The notes under the pieces: model-generated | Database searches by the model: none | What the model was told of the DNA's origin: nothing | The model's input: the letters and a program-made list of their open reading frames with translations, nothing else | NCBI GenBank assembly: GCA_039821125.1 | Contig: JBCBOR010000004.1 | Coordinates: 1-64,000 of the forward strand | Reading direction: 5' to 3' | DNA from: Thermohalobaculum sp039821125 | GTDB lineage: Bacteria > Pseudomonadota > Alphaproteobacteria > Rhodobacterales > Rhodobacteraceae | DNA length: 64,000 nucleotides | Shown: positions 43,555 through 51,770 of the stretch, piece after piece | Position numbering within the stretch: the stretch's first letter is position 1 | Layout: each line of letters opens with the position of its first letter | Program-made: the position numbers and the translations under genes

Positions 43555-44409
43555 ATGAGCCGGATTGTCTATGTGAATGGAGATTTCGTTCCGGAAGAAG
43601 ACGCGAAGATTTCGGTCTTCGACCGCGGGTTCCTGATGGCCGATGCGGTCTACGAGGTGACATCCGTGCTGGATCGCAAACTTTGCGACTATGCGGCCCA
43701 CGTCGCGCGTCTGCACCGCTCGATGGAGCAACTCTCGATGACCCCGCCGGTCAGCGACGACGAGTTGCTGGAGATCCACCGGCAGCTTGTCGAGCGCAAT
43801 GATCTCGACGAGGGACTGATCTATCTGCAGGTGACCCGCGGCGCAGCGGACCGGGATTTCAGCTGGCCGGAGGATGCCGAGCCGGGGCTTGTCCTCTTCA
43901 CCCAGAAAAAGCAGATCACCGACACCGCAGCCGCGCGCAGCGGTATCAAGGTCATGGCGGTTGAGGACCAGCGCTGGGGCCGCCGCGACATCAAGACAAC
44001 GCAGCTTCTGTTCCCCTCCTGGGCCAAGATGCAGGCCAAGGCCGAGGGCAAGGACGATGCCTGGCTGGTCGAGGACGGCACCGTGAACGAGGGTACATCG
44101 AACAACGCCTACATCGTCACCAGTGACGGCACGATCGTGACGCGGCAGCTGTCGAACTCGATCCTGCACGGGATCACGCGGGCCTCGGTGCTGCGTCTGG
44201 CGGAAGAGGCGCAGATGAAGATCGAGGAGCGCCCGTTCACCATCGCCGAGGCGCAGAACGCGGCCGAGGCCTTCTTCACCTCGGCGTCCAGCTTTGTCTG
44301 TCCGGTGGTCGAGGTGGATGGGGCCACGCTGGGCGATGGCACGCCGGGCCCGCTGTCGCAGAGATTGCGCGAGATCTATGTCGAGAACGCCCGCGCCACG
44401 GCGATCTGA
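43555..44409 (+). CDS. dat: D-amino-acid transaminase
   Basis: A 284-residue PLP-dependent fold-IV aminotransferase of the D-alanine transaminase type, which swaps amino groups between D-alanine and 2-oxoglutarate to yield pyruvate and D-glutamate. The PLP lysine is about K147 (RRDIKTTQLL), with VFDRGFLMADAVYE at the start and EGTSNNAYIV near 180 as typical. It begins just past the dgcA stop (an in-frame GTG at 43549 overlaps it). Beside dgcN-dgcA it could supply D-glutamate for conversion to the L form. Confidence 0.85.
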   Translation: MSRIVYVNGDFVPEEDAKISVFDRGFLMADAVYEVTSVLDRKLCDYAAHVARLHRSMEQLSMTPPVSDDELLEIHRQLVERNDLDEGLIYLQVTRGAADRDFSWPEDAEPGLVLFTQKKQITDTAAARSGIKVMAVEDQRWGRRDIKTTQLLFPSWAKMQAKAEGKDDAWLVEDGTVNEGTSNNAYIVTSDGTIVTRQLSNSILHGITRASVLRLAEEAQMKIEERPFTIAEAQNAAEAFFTSASSFVCPVVEVDGATLGDGTPGPLSQRLREIYVENARATAI

Positions 44410-44849
44410 CACGCCATCGCAGGCCGTGGCGCCGCCCGGTCTTGGGCGCGGCACGCTGTGCGGTTGTCTCGCAGGGGGGACCGGCGTCAGCCAGTTTTCT
44501 TGACCGATGCGGCGGGATCGACAGGCGAGCCGCGTGTGGTCGTGTGCATCAGGCACATGAAAATGGCAGCGCTACCATCTCTTTGGATCCGCGCACGGAT
44601 CCACGGGGCCTCAGGCGGTGAGGATGCGGCTTGCGCACACATCTGAACCGGCCTTCTCAGGCACCGTTGCGGCCTGTTCGGGTGATCGATCTCGGGCAGA
44701 GGCTCTCACCACGCCCGGCTAGCGGGGGTTGGTTTACGCCTGGGTTCCTAAAATTTTATGAAAATTCAGGGTGTTGCGCTCTGCTGCACACCACCGCGCG
44801 CTCCGCCAGGACGGGTGTACGGCTCATGCTGGCGTGCCAAAGGGGACCG
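44410..44849. other. 440-nt gap with no convincing gene
   Basis: No good ORF was found. An AT-rich spot with CCTAAAATTTTATGAAAATT near 44750 has weak dyad symmetry. A 51-codon frame on the minus strand between about 44490 and 44645 lacks a ribosome site and has poor third-position GC, so it is not called. Confidence 0.5.
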
Positions 44850-45812
44850 CTAGGTCCAGGGCATCTCGATCCGCCCCTCGATCCAGTCGGTCAGGATCGC
44901 GCGCGCGATGGCGTCGGGGCGGGGCGGGTTCAGGCGGGGGTGCTTGCCTTCCATGATCACCTGCATCTTGGCGCGGCTGATCCACTGGGCATCCTCGAGT
45001 TCCTCCGGATCGATGGTGATCTCTTCGGTCTCGGCCACGCCGACACAGCCCACCATCAGGCTGGCGGGAAAGGGCCAGGGCTGGCAGCCGATGTAGCTGA
45101 CCGGGCCGACCTCGACCGTGGTCTCTTCCATGGTCTCGCGGCGCACGGCATCCTCGATGGTCTCGCCCGGCTCCATGTATCCGGCGAGCAGGGAGTAGAT
45201 CCCCTCGGGCCAGCCGGCCTGCCGCCCGACCAGCACCATGTCGTCGCGCACGATCAGCATGATCACCACCGGGTCCGTCCGTGGGAAGTGCTGGGCGCCG
45301 CACGTGTGGCACTTGCGCCGCCATCCGCCGTTCTCGATCACGGACGGTGACCCGCATTGCGAGCAGAACGCGTGGCTCTGGTGCCAGCCGACCACGCCCT
45401 TGGCGGTCGCGGCAATGGAGGCCGATGCCGGACCAAGATGCCCCGCCACGGCGCGCAACTCGGTGAATGTCGCCCCGTCGCAGAACTGTGCCTCGACCTC
45501 CGTCTCGGACATCGCTGAGAAATCCGCGGCAAAGCACGGCGTCTCGCCCGAGAGGCCAAGGAAGACCGCTTGCTCGGTCATCTCGCCGAGCACGCTTTCA
45601 TGGGGCACGACCCAGCCGAGGCGGGGCGTCTCCTTCTCAATGTCGATCAGGATCTTTCCGCCATACATCGGCAGCAGAGCCGCGCGGCGATGGCGCAGCA
45701 AATCGTCCGAGATGTCGCGCAGATGCGAGGCACGGTCGAGATGCCCGCTGCCCGCAGCGAACGTCACCCGTGCTGTCTCGGTCTTCAAAGGGGGCGCTTC
45801 TTGCCCGGTCAT
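44850..45812 (-). CDS. nudC: NAD(H)/NAD-RNA pyrophosphatase NudC
   Basis: A 320-residue Nudix hydrolase that cleaves NADH to NMNH and AMP and can remove NAD caps from RNA. The zinc site is FCSQCG...CHTCG (about 188-207). The Nudix box is GYMEPGETIEDAVRRETMEE (part), meeting G-x5-E-x7-R-E-x2-E-E. The NADH-specificity motif is CQPWPFPASLM, matching the SQPWPFP family signature. The start MTGQEAPPL is likelier than the longer upstream frame, whose first 46 residues look random. The DUF3616 gene lies upstream on the same strand. Confidence 0.9.
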   Translation of the reverse strand: MTGQEAPPLKTETARVTFAAGSGHLDRASHLRDISDDLLRHRRAALLPMYGGKILIDIEKETPRLGWVVPHESVLGEMTEQAVFLGLSGETPCFAADFSAMSETEVEAQFCDGATFTELRAVAGHLGPASASIAATAKGVVGWHQSHAFCSQCGSPSVIENGGWRRKCHTCGAQHFPRTDPVVIMLIVRDDMVLVGRQAGWPEGIYSLLAGYMEPGETIEDAVRRETMEETTVEVGPVSYIGCQPWPFPASLMVGCVGVAETEEITIDPEELEDAQWISRAKMQVIMEGKHPRLNPPRPDAIARAILTDWIEGRIEMPWT

Positions 45813-45900
45813 CTCACGCACTCGATCCCATGTCAGAGGCGTTGATGCACCATGCAGAGAGCGAGAGCAATCCGCGGTGCGCCGCAGCAGGCCACACGGG

Positions 45901-46932
45901 CTAGCCCGAGATCTCGACAAGCTCGGCCGTGACCGTGCGTGTCTTGCCACGCTTGGCGACGGGTGCGCTGTCGCGCAGAACCAGGATCTGCCCCGGCGCC
46001 CAGGCGATGATCGCCTCGGGCCGGCCGAGGTCGCGACCCGGCGGGGGAAGCCGTGTCTCGGCCTTCAGCGCATCACGTGGAACGACCATGCTCTCGGACG
46101 CCGTCTCGGCGTCGCTCCACCGGATGATGCGGAAGTCATCGCCCGTTGTCATGGGCGGCCCGGCAAGGATCAGCAGATCCTCGCCATCGGCCAGCAGGTC
46201 ACGCACACCGAGCCCGTCCAGATCCAGCAGGTGCTTGTGATACCGGCGCCCACCGGCGGTCTTGCGCGCCCTCAGCAGACCGTTGCGCCGCGTGCGCATC
46301 TCGAAGTGCAGTACGACCGCATGGCCGCGCACCACCGGCCCGCGCAGGCCCAGCCAGACCGTGTGCCCGTGCGCCGCCAGACCTTCGACATCGAACCCGT
46401 TCTCCTTGGCCGGGAGGGCGAGAAACGGGGCGAGCAGGCTGTCATCCTCGATCCATTTGATCAATGTGCTCGAGCGTTTGCCCGCATCGACCCTGCCTGC
46501 CTCGCGATCCCCCGCGTCTGCGGCGATGCCGAACTGACCTTTGCCCTCGTCGACCAGCGGAAACCGGGCGAGCAGATACCGGTTCGCCCCCCGCTTCAGC
46601 TCGGACAGATCCCGCAAGGCCGATGGGCCATCGCCATCGGGCCGCGGCCTGGTCAGGGCATGACTGCCGGTCACCCAGAGCCAGCCATCGACAATCGCCA
46701 TGCCCTCGATGTCGATTTCGCTGTCAGACCCCGATGGAAGGTCGATCAGTTTGGCGAGACGGTAGCTTTCGGTCTGGACCCAGGTTTTGCGCGGACCGGG
46801 TGACAGGCGCTCGATCGCCGCGCCTTCGTCTCCGGCCACGAACAGCGTATCGCCGATCCGGGCCCCCGCGGACAGATCCCGGAACGGAGCATCTGCGCCC
46901 TTCGCGTCGAATCTCATCGATATGCGTTGCAC
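45901..46932 (-). CDS. DUF3616 beta-propeller-like protein
   Basis: A 343-residue cytosolic protein of the DUF3616 type. Segments such as IEGMAIVDGWLWVTGSHA, FDVEGLAAHGHTVWLGLRGP and GVRDLLADGEDLLILAGPP show repeated beta-strand blades with GL/EGL turns, fitting a propeller-like fold. No signal peptide or catalytic motif is apparent. It ends 88 nt before nudC on the same strand. Function unknown. Confidence 0.7.
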   Translation of the reverse strand: MQRISMRFDAKGADAPFRDLSAGARIGDTLFVAGDEGAAIERLSPGPRKTWVQTESYRLAKLIDLPSGSDSEIDIEGMAIVDGWLWVTGSHALTRPRPDGDGPSALRDLSELKRGANRYLLARFPLVDEGKGQFGIAADAGDREAGRVDAGKRSSTLIKWIEDDSLLAPFLALPAKENGFDVEGLAAHGHTVWLGLRGPVVRGHAVVLHFEMRTRRNGLLRARKTAGGRRYHKHLLDLDGLGVRDLLADGEDLLILAGPPMTTGDDFRIIRWSDAETASESMVVPRDALKAETRLPPPGRDLGRPEAIIAWAPGQILVLRDSAPVAKRGKTRTVTAELVEISG

Positions 46933-47024
46933 GCCACAATCTTCCTGCGTGGACGCCGCAGCATCCGCCCCATCAGTCGGACCAAGTTTAACGACTGCGC
47001 CCCCGGGCTGTCCATCGGCCAGAC

Positions 47025-47053
47025 TTGCCCTCGAAGCGATTCCCCCTTAGATA
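47025..47053 (+). promoter_or_regulatory. Sigma-70-type promoter of the SRP RNA gene
   Basis: TTGCCC (47025-47030), a 17-nt spacer and TAGATA (47048-47053). The expected start 6-7 nt further falls on the 5' end of the SRP RNA. Confidence 0.7.
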
Positions 47054-47058
47054 TGAAA

Positions 47059-47157
47059 GTGAGAGGTTGGCGCGGGCGAGCGCCTCGCCAACCCGGTCAG
47101 GTCCGGAAGGAAGCAGCCGTAACGAGCCCCGCTTGGGTCGTTGTCCAGCCTCTCACC
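47059..47157 (+). ncRNA. ffs: Signal recognition particle RNA (4.5S type)
   Basis: The RNA core of the signal recognition particle, which binds Ffh and targets membrane proteins to FtsY. The universal tip is present: GGTCAGGTCCGGAAGGAAGC, followed by AGCCGTAACGA. The ends pair: GTGAGAGGTTGG near 47059 with CCAGCCTCTCAC near 47146. About 98 nt, the bacterial short form. A weak hairpin CAGGGC/GCCCTG about 25 nt further (47179-47195) may mark the transcript end. Confidence 0.95.
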
Positions 47158-47224
47158 CTCAGCCTACGCCATAAAGAACAGGGCTTTGTGCCCTGAGGAC
47201 GCTCCCGACAGGAGAGGACATTCC

Positions 47225-47632
47225 ATGGACGCGCAGACTTCACACCACATTCAGAACGACTATGCCGGCCTCAATGCGGCCTGCGATATATATATCGTCG
47301 CGCTCAACAACGGCGATATCGAGACGCTGAGCGATCTCTTCCTGCCCGAAAGCCATCTCTATGCCGCCTATGACTATGTCAAAGCCGATGGCAGCCGGAT
47401 GGTGATGCCGCGCGAGGCGTTCTTCGATCTGATCCGCGAGCGCGGTGCGCCCAAGGACCAGGGCTACAAGCCCGATGGCAGGGTGGTGATGCTGGACTTC
47501 ATCGAGCCGGACACGGCGGTTGCCAAGATCGAGGTGCGGGTCGGCCCGCGACAGTTCACCGATTACCTCAATTTCATCCGGGTCGATGGCGACTGGAAGG
47601 TGATCGCGAAGGTGTTCCACAAGCACCCATAG
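47225..47632 (+). CDS. NTF2-like / lumazine-binding-type small protein
   Basis: A 135-residue protein of the SnoaL/NTF2 fold type: a long N-terminal helix (YAGLNAACDIYIVALNNGDIETLSDLFLP), then beta strands ending FIRVDGDWKVIAKVFHKHP, a common NTF2-like C-terminus. Family members include isomerases, hydrolases and non-catalytic binders; no catalytic residues are evident. ACAGGAGAGGACATTCC precedes the ATG. Just downstream of the SRP RNA, probably unrelated. Confidence 0.72.
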   Translation: MDAQTSHHIQNDYAGLNAACDIYIVALNNGDIETLSDLFLPESHLYAAYDYVKADGSRMVMPREAFFDLIRERGAPKDQGYKPDGRVVMLDFIEPDTAVAKIEVRVGPRQFTDYLNFIRVDGDWKVIAKVFHKHP

Positions 47633-47712
47633 TCCCTGCGGACCTTGGACCGGATGCCGTCACGTTGGTGCGATGTCCGGTCCTTTGCCCGATGGCAGTC
47701 ACGGGCCGCGCG

Positions 47713-47913
47713 CTATGCGGACCCGAACCAGGCGCGGGTGACTTCGGTGACTTTGTCGACCAGGATCAACACCGCGGCAGCGGCCCAGAGCGGCGGATCG
47801 GTGGTCGTGAAGAGGTTGAAAAGATAGTAGATCAGCCAGACGGCCAAAACTTCGAAGCAGACAAAAATCAGACGCGTTCTCCCAAGCGGAGCCTCCTTTC
47901 TCGTGAATTTCAC
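47713..47913 (-). CDS. 66-residue two-helix membrane protein
   Basis: A GTG-started ORF with two membrane helices (about 16-34, LIFVCFEVLAVWLIYYLF, and 43-58, LWAAAAVLILVDKV) and a basic N-terminus. AAAGGAGG lies inside the coding frame, not before it, so translation from the GTG would be nearly leaderless relative to the promoter at 47925-47953. The upstream DNA is AT-rich. The gene is plausible but its exact start is uncertain. Confidence 0.55.
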   Translation of the reverse strand: MKFTRKEAPLGRTRLIFVCFEVLAVWLIYYLFNLFTTTDPPLWAAAAVLILVDKVTEVTRAWFGSA

Positions 47914-47924
47914 TTGATGGTTAT

Positions 47925-47953
47925 AAAGTAACAGACCATAAGAAATTTGTCAA
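47925..47953 (-). promoter_or_regulatory. Strong sigma-70-like promoter
   Basis: On the minus strand a perfect TTGACA (47948-47953), 17 nt, then TACTTT (47925-47930). The predicted start is within about 10 nt of the GTG of the 66-residue membrane gene. Confidence 0.6.
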
Positions 47954-48132
47954 TGAAATTATCAATTTAGCCTAACATCATATGGTGCCGTCAGCGCCGA
48001 CCGCGGGTGGGCGTTGCTGCATCGCCGTTCTGCACTTTATGCAGACACACCGTCCTTCTTGTCAGCTTTGCGCCAGCATTGAAAAAACGCCCATAGGGGC
48101 GGTCGGGCGCTGGCCCGGGGCGCTGCGCGCTG

Positions 48133-48648
48133 TTAACCCGGGCCGGTGGTTCTCGAAATACCCGAAGCGCCCGAGTGAATGCTCGCGGCCCATCGAAACT
48201 GTGCCTCGGTCTCAATCGCACAAGGGCGCACGGCACGCATGCGGGTCAGGGCTGCCTTGGCGTCTTCTCCCCGTTCGACCAACAGCCTAAGGGCCGCTGT
48301 GCCCGATCTCCCGCATCCGCCATAGCAATGGGTCAGCACGCGGCCGCCATCGTTCAGAATGTCGTGGGCCTCGGCTGCGGCACCGGGCCAGAGACGGGCG
48401 GTCGCCTCGGGCGGGGCTCCGAAATCCGGGATCGGCAGATGCACCCACGCGATATTGTGGCGTGCCAGATCGTGGGCGATCTGACCTGCGCCGCACGGGA
48501 TCAGCTCGCCTTCGGTCGTCATGGTCAGGACCAGCTTTGCGCCCCACGCGACGATGGCTGCGAGATCGCCGGTATAGTCCCCGCCCCGGCCCGGCATACG
48601 AGAGATGCCGATCTGGCCGGGCGCGGCGTCGATACCGTAGATCTCCAT
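48133..48648 (-). CDS. Dual-specificity/tyrosine phosphatase-like protein
   Basis: A 171-residue cytosolic phosphatase. The signature loop HCYGGCGRSG matches C-x5-R-S/T with nucleophile C108 and R114; a general acid is probably D75 in IPDFGAPP. The family removes phosphate from tyrosine, serine/threonine or phospholipids; the substrate is unknown. It diverges from dnaX with 83 nt between starts. Confidence 0.83.
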   Translation of the reverse strand: MEIYGIDAAPGQIGISRMPGRGGDYTGDLAAIVAWGAKLVLTMTTEGELIPCGAGQIAHDLARHNIAWVHLPIPDFGAPPEATARLWPGAAAEAHDILNDGGRVLTHCYGGCGRSGTAALRLLVERGEDAKAALTRMRAVRPCAIETEAQFRWAASIHSGASGISRTTGPG

Positions 48649-48731
48649 CGCCTTCCCCTCGCCCTCCCGGTCTGGACTGCGCCCGTGGCGGGCTCTAGTG
48701 TCAGCGCAATCCGAATCCGAAAGGCGCCTTC

Positions 48732-50492
48732 TTGTCCGACACAGCGTATCAGGTCCTGGCCCGCAAGTACCGCCCGGGTCATTTCCGCGATCTGATCGGG
48801 CAGGAGGCGATGGTGCAGACGCTCTCGAATGCGTTCGAGCATGACCGGATCGCCCATGCCTTCGTCATGACCGGGGTGCGCGGGGTCGGCAAAACCACAA
48901 CGGCGCGGATCATCGCCAAGGGGTTGAACTGTACCGGGCGGGGCGACAAGCCGACGATCGATCCGTGCGGGGTGTGCGAGGCCTGTGTGTCCATTGCCGA
49001 GGGGCGCAATGTCGATGTGATCGAGATGGACGCGGCTTCGAACACCGGCGTGAACGATGTGCGCGAGATCATTGACTCGGTGCGCTATCGGGCGGCGGCG
49101 GCACGCTACAAGGTCTATATCATCGACGAGGTCCACATGCTGTCGACCTCGGCCTTCAATGCGCTGTTGAAAACGCTGGAGGAGCCGCCGGAGCACGTGA
49201 AGTTCATCTTTGCGACGACCGAGATCCGCAAGGTGCCGGTGACGGTGCTGTCGCGCTGCCAGCGGTTCGACCTGCGGCGGATCGAGCCTGAAGTGATGAT
49301 CGCACACCTCTCGGGGATTGCAGGGAAGGAAGGCGCGTCGCTGTCGGAAGACGCGCTGGCCCTGATCACCCGCGCCGCCGAGGGCTCGGTACGTGATGCT
49401 CTGTCGTTGCTGGATCAGGCGATTGCCCACGGGCGCGATGGCGAGATCGATGCCGCTGCGGTACGGGCCATGCTAGGCCTCGCCGACCGGGGACGGGTGA
49501 TCGATCTTTTCGAAGCGATCATGAAGGGCGATGCGGCGGGCGCCCTGGAAGAGTTGGGCCAGCAGTATTCCGACGGGGCCGATCCCGGCGCAGTGCTGCG
49601 CGATCTGGCCGAGTTGACGCACTGGATCTCGGTGCTGAAGATCAATGCAGGCACCGGCGATGATCCGACGGTCTCGACCGCCGAGCGGGACCGGGGACGG
49701 GATCTCGCCGGACGCTTGTCCATGCGGGTGCTGACCCGGGCCTGGCAGATGCTGCTGAAAGCGCTGGAAGAGTTGACCATCGCGCCAAACGCGATGATGG
49801 CCGCAGAGATGGCTGTGATCCGCCTGACCCATGTGGCCGACCTGCCACCGCCCGAGGATCTGGTGCGCAAACTCTCGCAAAACGAGGGTGCGTCACGGAT
49901 GCACCCTACAGGGGGCGGCGCCGGGGGCGGAGGCGGCGCACCGGCGGCGCTGGCGGTCGTGCCCGCAGAGGCCGCAGCCGTTGCACAGCCGCAACCGGAG
50001 GAGGCGCCGGTTGCGTTGGCTGGCTTCGCGACGCTTGCCGACGCCCTGGCCTCGATCAAGGCGCTCGATTTCAAGCTGCACGACGAATGCGAGACCTTTC
50101 TGCGCCTGGTGCGCTATCGACCCGGGCTGATCGAGTTCAACCCCGCCCCGGGCGCGCCGGAGGATCTGGCGGGTCGTCTTGGTCAGCGGTTGCGGGCGGC
50201 GACGGGCGCGCGCTGGGCCGTTCTGGTTTCGGACGCGGTGGGTGCTCCGACGATCGCAGACGAGCGCCGGGCCGACGAGGCCAAGGCGCTGGCGTCGGCG
50301 GAGAACCACCCGCTTGTCGCAGCCGCCTTGGCGGCGTTCCCCGGGGCCACCATATCCGCGGTCAGACCGTTGATGGCGCCTGCGGCGGAAGAGGTACTGG
50401 CGGCGGTGCCGGAGGATGGTGATGATCTCGACGAGGATCTGCTGGATGATGGCGACCCCTTCGCTGGCGATCCGTTTCAGGAGGGCATGTAG
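48732..50492 (+). CDS. dnaX: DNA polymerase III tau/gamma subunit
   Basis: A 586-residue clamp-loader ATPase that couples polymerase III to the clamp loader and helicase. The P-loop is GVRGVGKTT (48-56), a zinc site includes CTGRGDKP and CGVCEAC (about 67-85), and Walker B is IIDEVHML. The SRCQRF sensor/arginine finger follows, and domain III ends near 375. A Gly/Ala/Pro linker (about 390-430) precedes the tau C-terminal domain. The start is TTG at 48732. Oddity: residues about 385-393 are encoded by an intact in-frame REP-like hairpin. It is followed directly by ybaB. Confidence 0.92.
   Translation: MSDTAYQVLARKYRPGHFRDLIGQEAMVQTLSNAFEHDRIAHAFVMTGVRGVGKTTTARIIAKGLNCTGRGDKPTIDPCGVCEACVSIAEGRNVDVIEMDAASNTGVNDVREIIDSVRYRAAAARYKVYIIDEVHMLSTSAFNALLKTLEEPPEHVKFIFATTEIRKVPVTVLSRCQRFDLRRIEPEVMIAHLSGIAGKEGASLSEDALALITRAAEGSVRDALSLLDQAIAHGRDGEIDAAAVRAMLGLADRGRVIDLFEAIMKGDAAGALEELGQQYSDGADPGAVLRDLAELTHWISVLKINAGTGDDPTVSTAERDRGRDLAGRLSMRVLTRAWQMLLKALEELTIAPNAMMAAEMAVIRLTHVADLPPPEDLVRKLSQNEGASRMHPTGGGAGGGGGAPAALAVVPAEAAAVAQPQPEEAPVALAGFATLADALASIKALDFKLHDECETFLRLVRYRPGLIEFNPAPGAPEDLAGRLGQRLRAATGARWAVLVSDAVGAPTIADERRADEAKALASAENHPLVAAALAAFPGATISAVRPLMAPAAEEVLAAVPEDGDDLDEDLLDDGDPFAGDPFQEGM
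49885..49910 (+). repeat. REP-like hairpin translated inside dnaX
   Basis: Family unit AGGGTGCGTCACGGATGCAC plus CCTACA, differing from consensus at two bases; one makes a G-T wobble in the stem. It lies in frame at the start of the glycine-rich linker, encoding E-G-A-S-R-M-H-P-T. Confidence 0.85.
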
Positions 50493-50843
50493 ATGCTGAA
50501 AGGACTGGGCGCCTTGGGCGATATGGGCAAGCTGATGAAGCAGGCCCAGGAGATGCAGACCAAGATGGCCGAAGCGCAGGAGCGCATGGCAACGATGGAG
50601 GCGACAGGGTCCTCGGGTGCCGGGATGGTCACGGCGACGGCGACGGCGCAGGGGGATCTGAAAGCGCTGTCGGTCGATCCCTCGCTGCTGTCGGGCGAGG
50701 AAGAGAAAGAGGTTCTCGAGGATCTGATCGTCGCGGCCGTCAACGATGCGATCAAGCAGGCCCGGGAGGCCGGTCAGGCTGAGATGGCCAAAGTTACCGA
50801 AGGGCTGCCGCTGCCGCCGGGCATGAAGCTGCCGTTTGGCTAG
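50493..50843 (+). CDS. ybaB: YbaB/EbfC nucleoid-associated protein
   Basis: A 116-residue DNA-binding protein that dimerises into a tweezer shape and coats DNA. N-terminal coiled-coil MGKLMKQAQEMQTKMAEAQE, then the beta region GAGMVTATATAQGDLKAL, ending in a Gly/Pro/Leu tail. ATG directly follows the dnaX stop (TAGATG), which is the usual dnaX-ybaB-recR order. Confidence 0.93.
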   Translation: MLKGLGALGDMGKLMKQAQEMQTKMAEAQERMATMEATGSSGAGMVTATATAQGDLKALSVDPSLLSGEEEKEVLEDLIVAAVNDAIKQAREAGQAEMAKVTEGLPLPPGMKLPFG

Positions 50844-51031
50844 GGTGCTGGCGTAAGGGCGCCGCGTGCTCCCTGTCGAGGCCGGGCCTGGCCGCGCCCT
50901 GGCACAAACCCACCCGCCCGCACGCGGCGCCCGGCTGGCGGTGCGCATGGGGCATAGGCGTGGCGGGCCGGATCGGCTAGGCTGCAGCCGATCGCCGGGA
51001 AACGGCGACGCAAGGCAGGTGCGGAGCGGGC

Positions 51032-51628
51032 ATGTCCGGGTCACCGGAAATCGAGAGACTGATCGATCTGATGGCGAAGTTGCCGGGGCTTGGCCCGCGT
51101 TCGGCGCGCCGGGCCGCGCTCCACGTCGTGCGGCGCAAGGACCGGTTGCTCGTGCCCCTGGCGGCCGCGATGGCGGAGGTGGCCGAAAAGGTCCAGGCCT
51201 GCAGGATCTGCGGGAACCTGACGACGGCTGAGACCTGTGAGATCTGTCTCGACCCGCGCCGAGGCAATGGCGTGCTGTGTGTGGTCGAGTCGGTCGCCGA
51301 TCTCTGGGCGATGGAGCGCACGGCGCTGTTTCGCGGGCGTTATCACGTGCTTGGTGGGCTGTTGTCCGCGCTGGACGGGATCACGCCGGAGGACCTGCGC
51401 CTGCCGGAGTTGACCGCACGGGTGCGCCATGACGGGATCTCGGAGGTCATCCTTGCGCTGACTGCGAGCGTCGACGGTCAGACGACCGCCCATGTGATCG
51501 CGGAGTATCTTGAGGAGACGGGGTGCACTGTCTCGAGCCTGGCGCAGGGCGTACCGGTGGGCGGAGAGCTCGATTACCTCGATGATGGTACGATTTCTGC
51601 CGCGCTGACGGCTCGAAAGCGGGTCTGA
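51032..51628 (+). CDS. recR: Recombination mediator RecR
   Basis: A 198-residue recombination protein of the RecFOR pathway that loads RecA on gaps. It has an N-terminal helix-hairpin-helix (LIDLMAKLPGLGPRSARRAAL), a C4 zinc finger (CRICGNLTTAETCEIC), a Toprim domain beginning LCVVESVADLWAME, and the C-terminal SLAQGVPVGGELDYLDDGT. All in order and full length. Follows ybaB after 188 nt in which no gene was seen. Confidence 0.95.
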   Translation: MSGSPEIERLIDLMAKLPGLGPRSARRAALHVVRRKDRLLVPLAAAMAEVAEKVQACRICGNLTTAETCEICLDPRRGNGVLCVVESVADLWAMERTALFRGRYHVLGGLLSALDGITPEDLRLPELTARVRHDGISEVILALTASVDGQTTAHVIAEYLEETGCTVSSLAQGVPVGGELDYLDDGTISAALTARKRV

Positions 51629-51770
51629 CGCACCCGTTACCGCAAATACTGCTCTGCTGCGGTTGACCATGGCGGCTGGATGTCGCAGGGTTGTACAGGG
51701 GCCGAAAGCGACATGCGATGTCGCAAACAGAGCATTCGAGCCCGAAAATCACAAACCCCTGGGAGATACC

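Noticed and set aside
44490..44645. 51-codon minus-strand ORF in the gap before nudC
   Set aside because: No ribosome site, poor third-position GC, and no resemblance to a protein family.
49881..49920. Programmed frameshift in dnaX at the REP hairpin, giving a gamma subunit
   Set aside because: The upstream bases do not form a slippery X-XXY-YYZ heptamer in the right phase, so no frameshift signal is supported.
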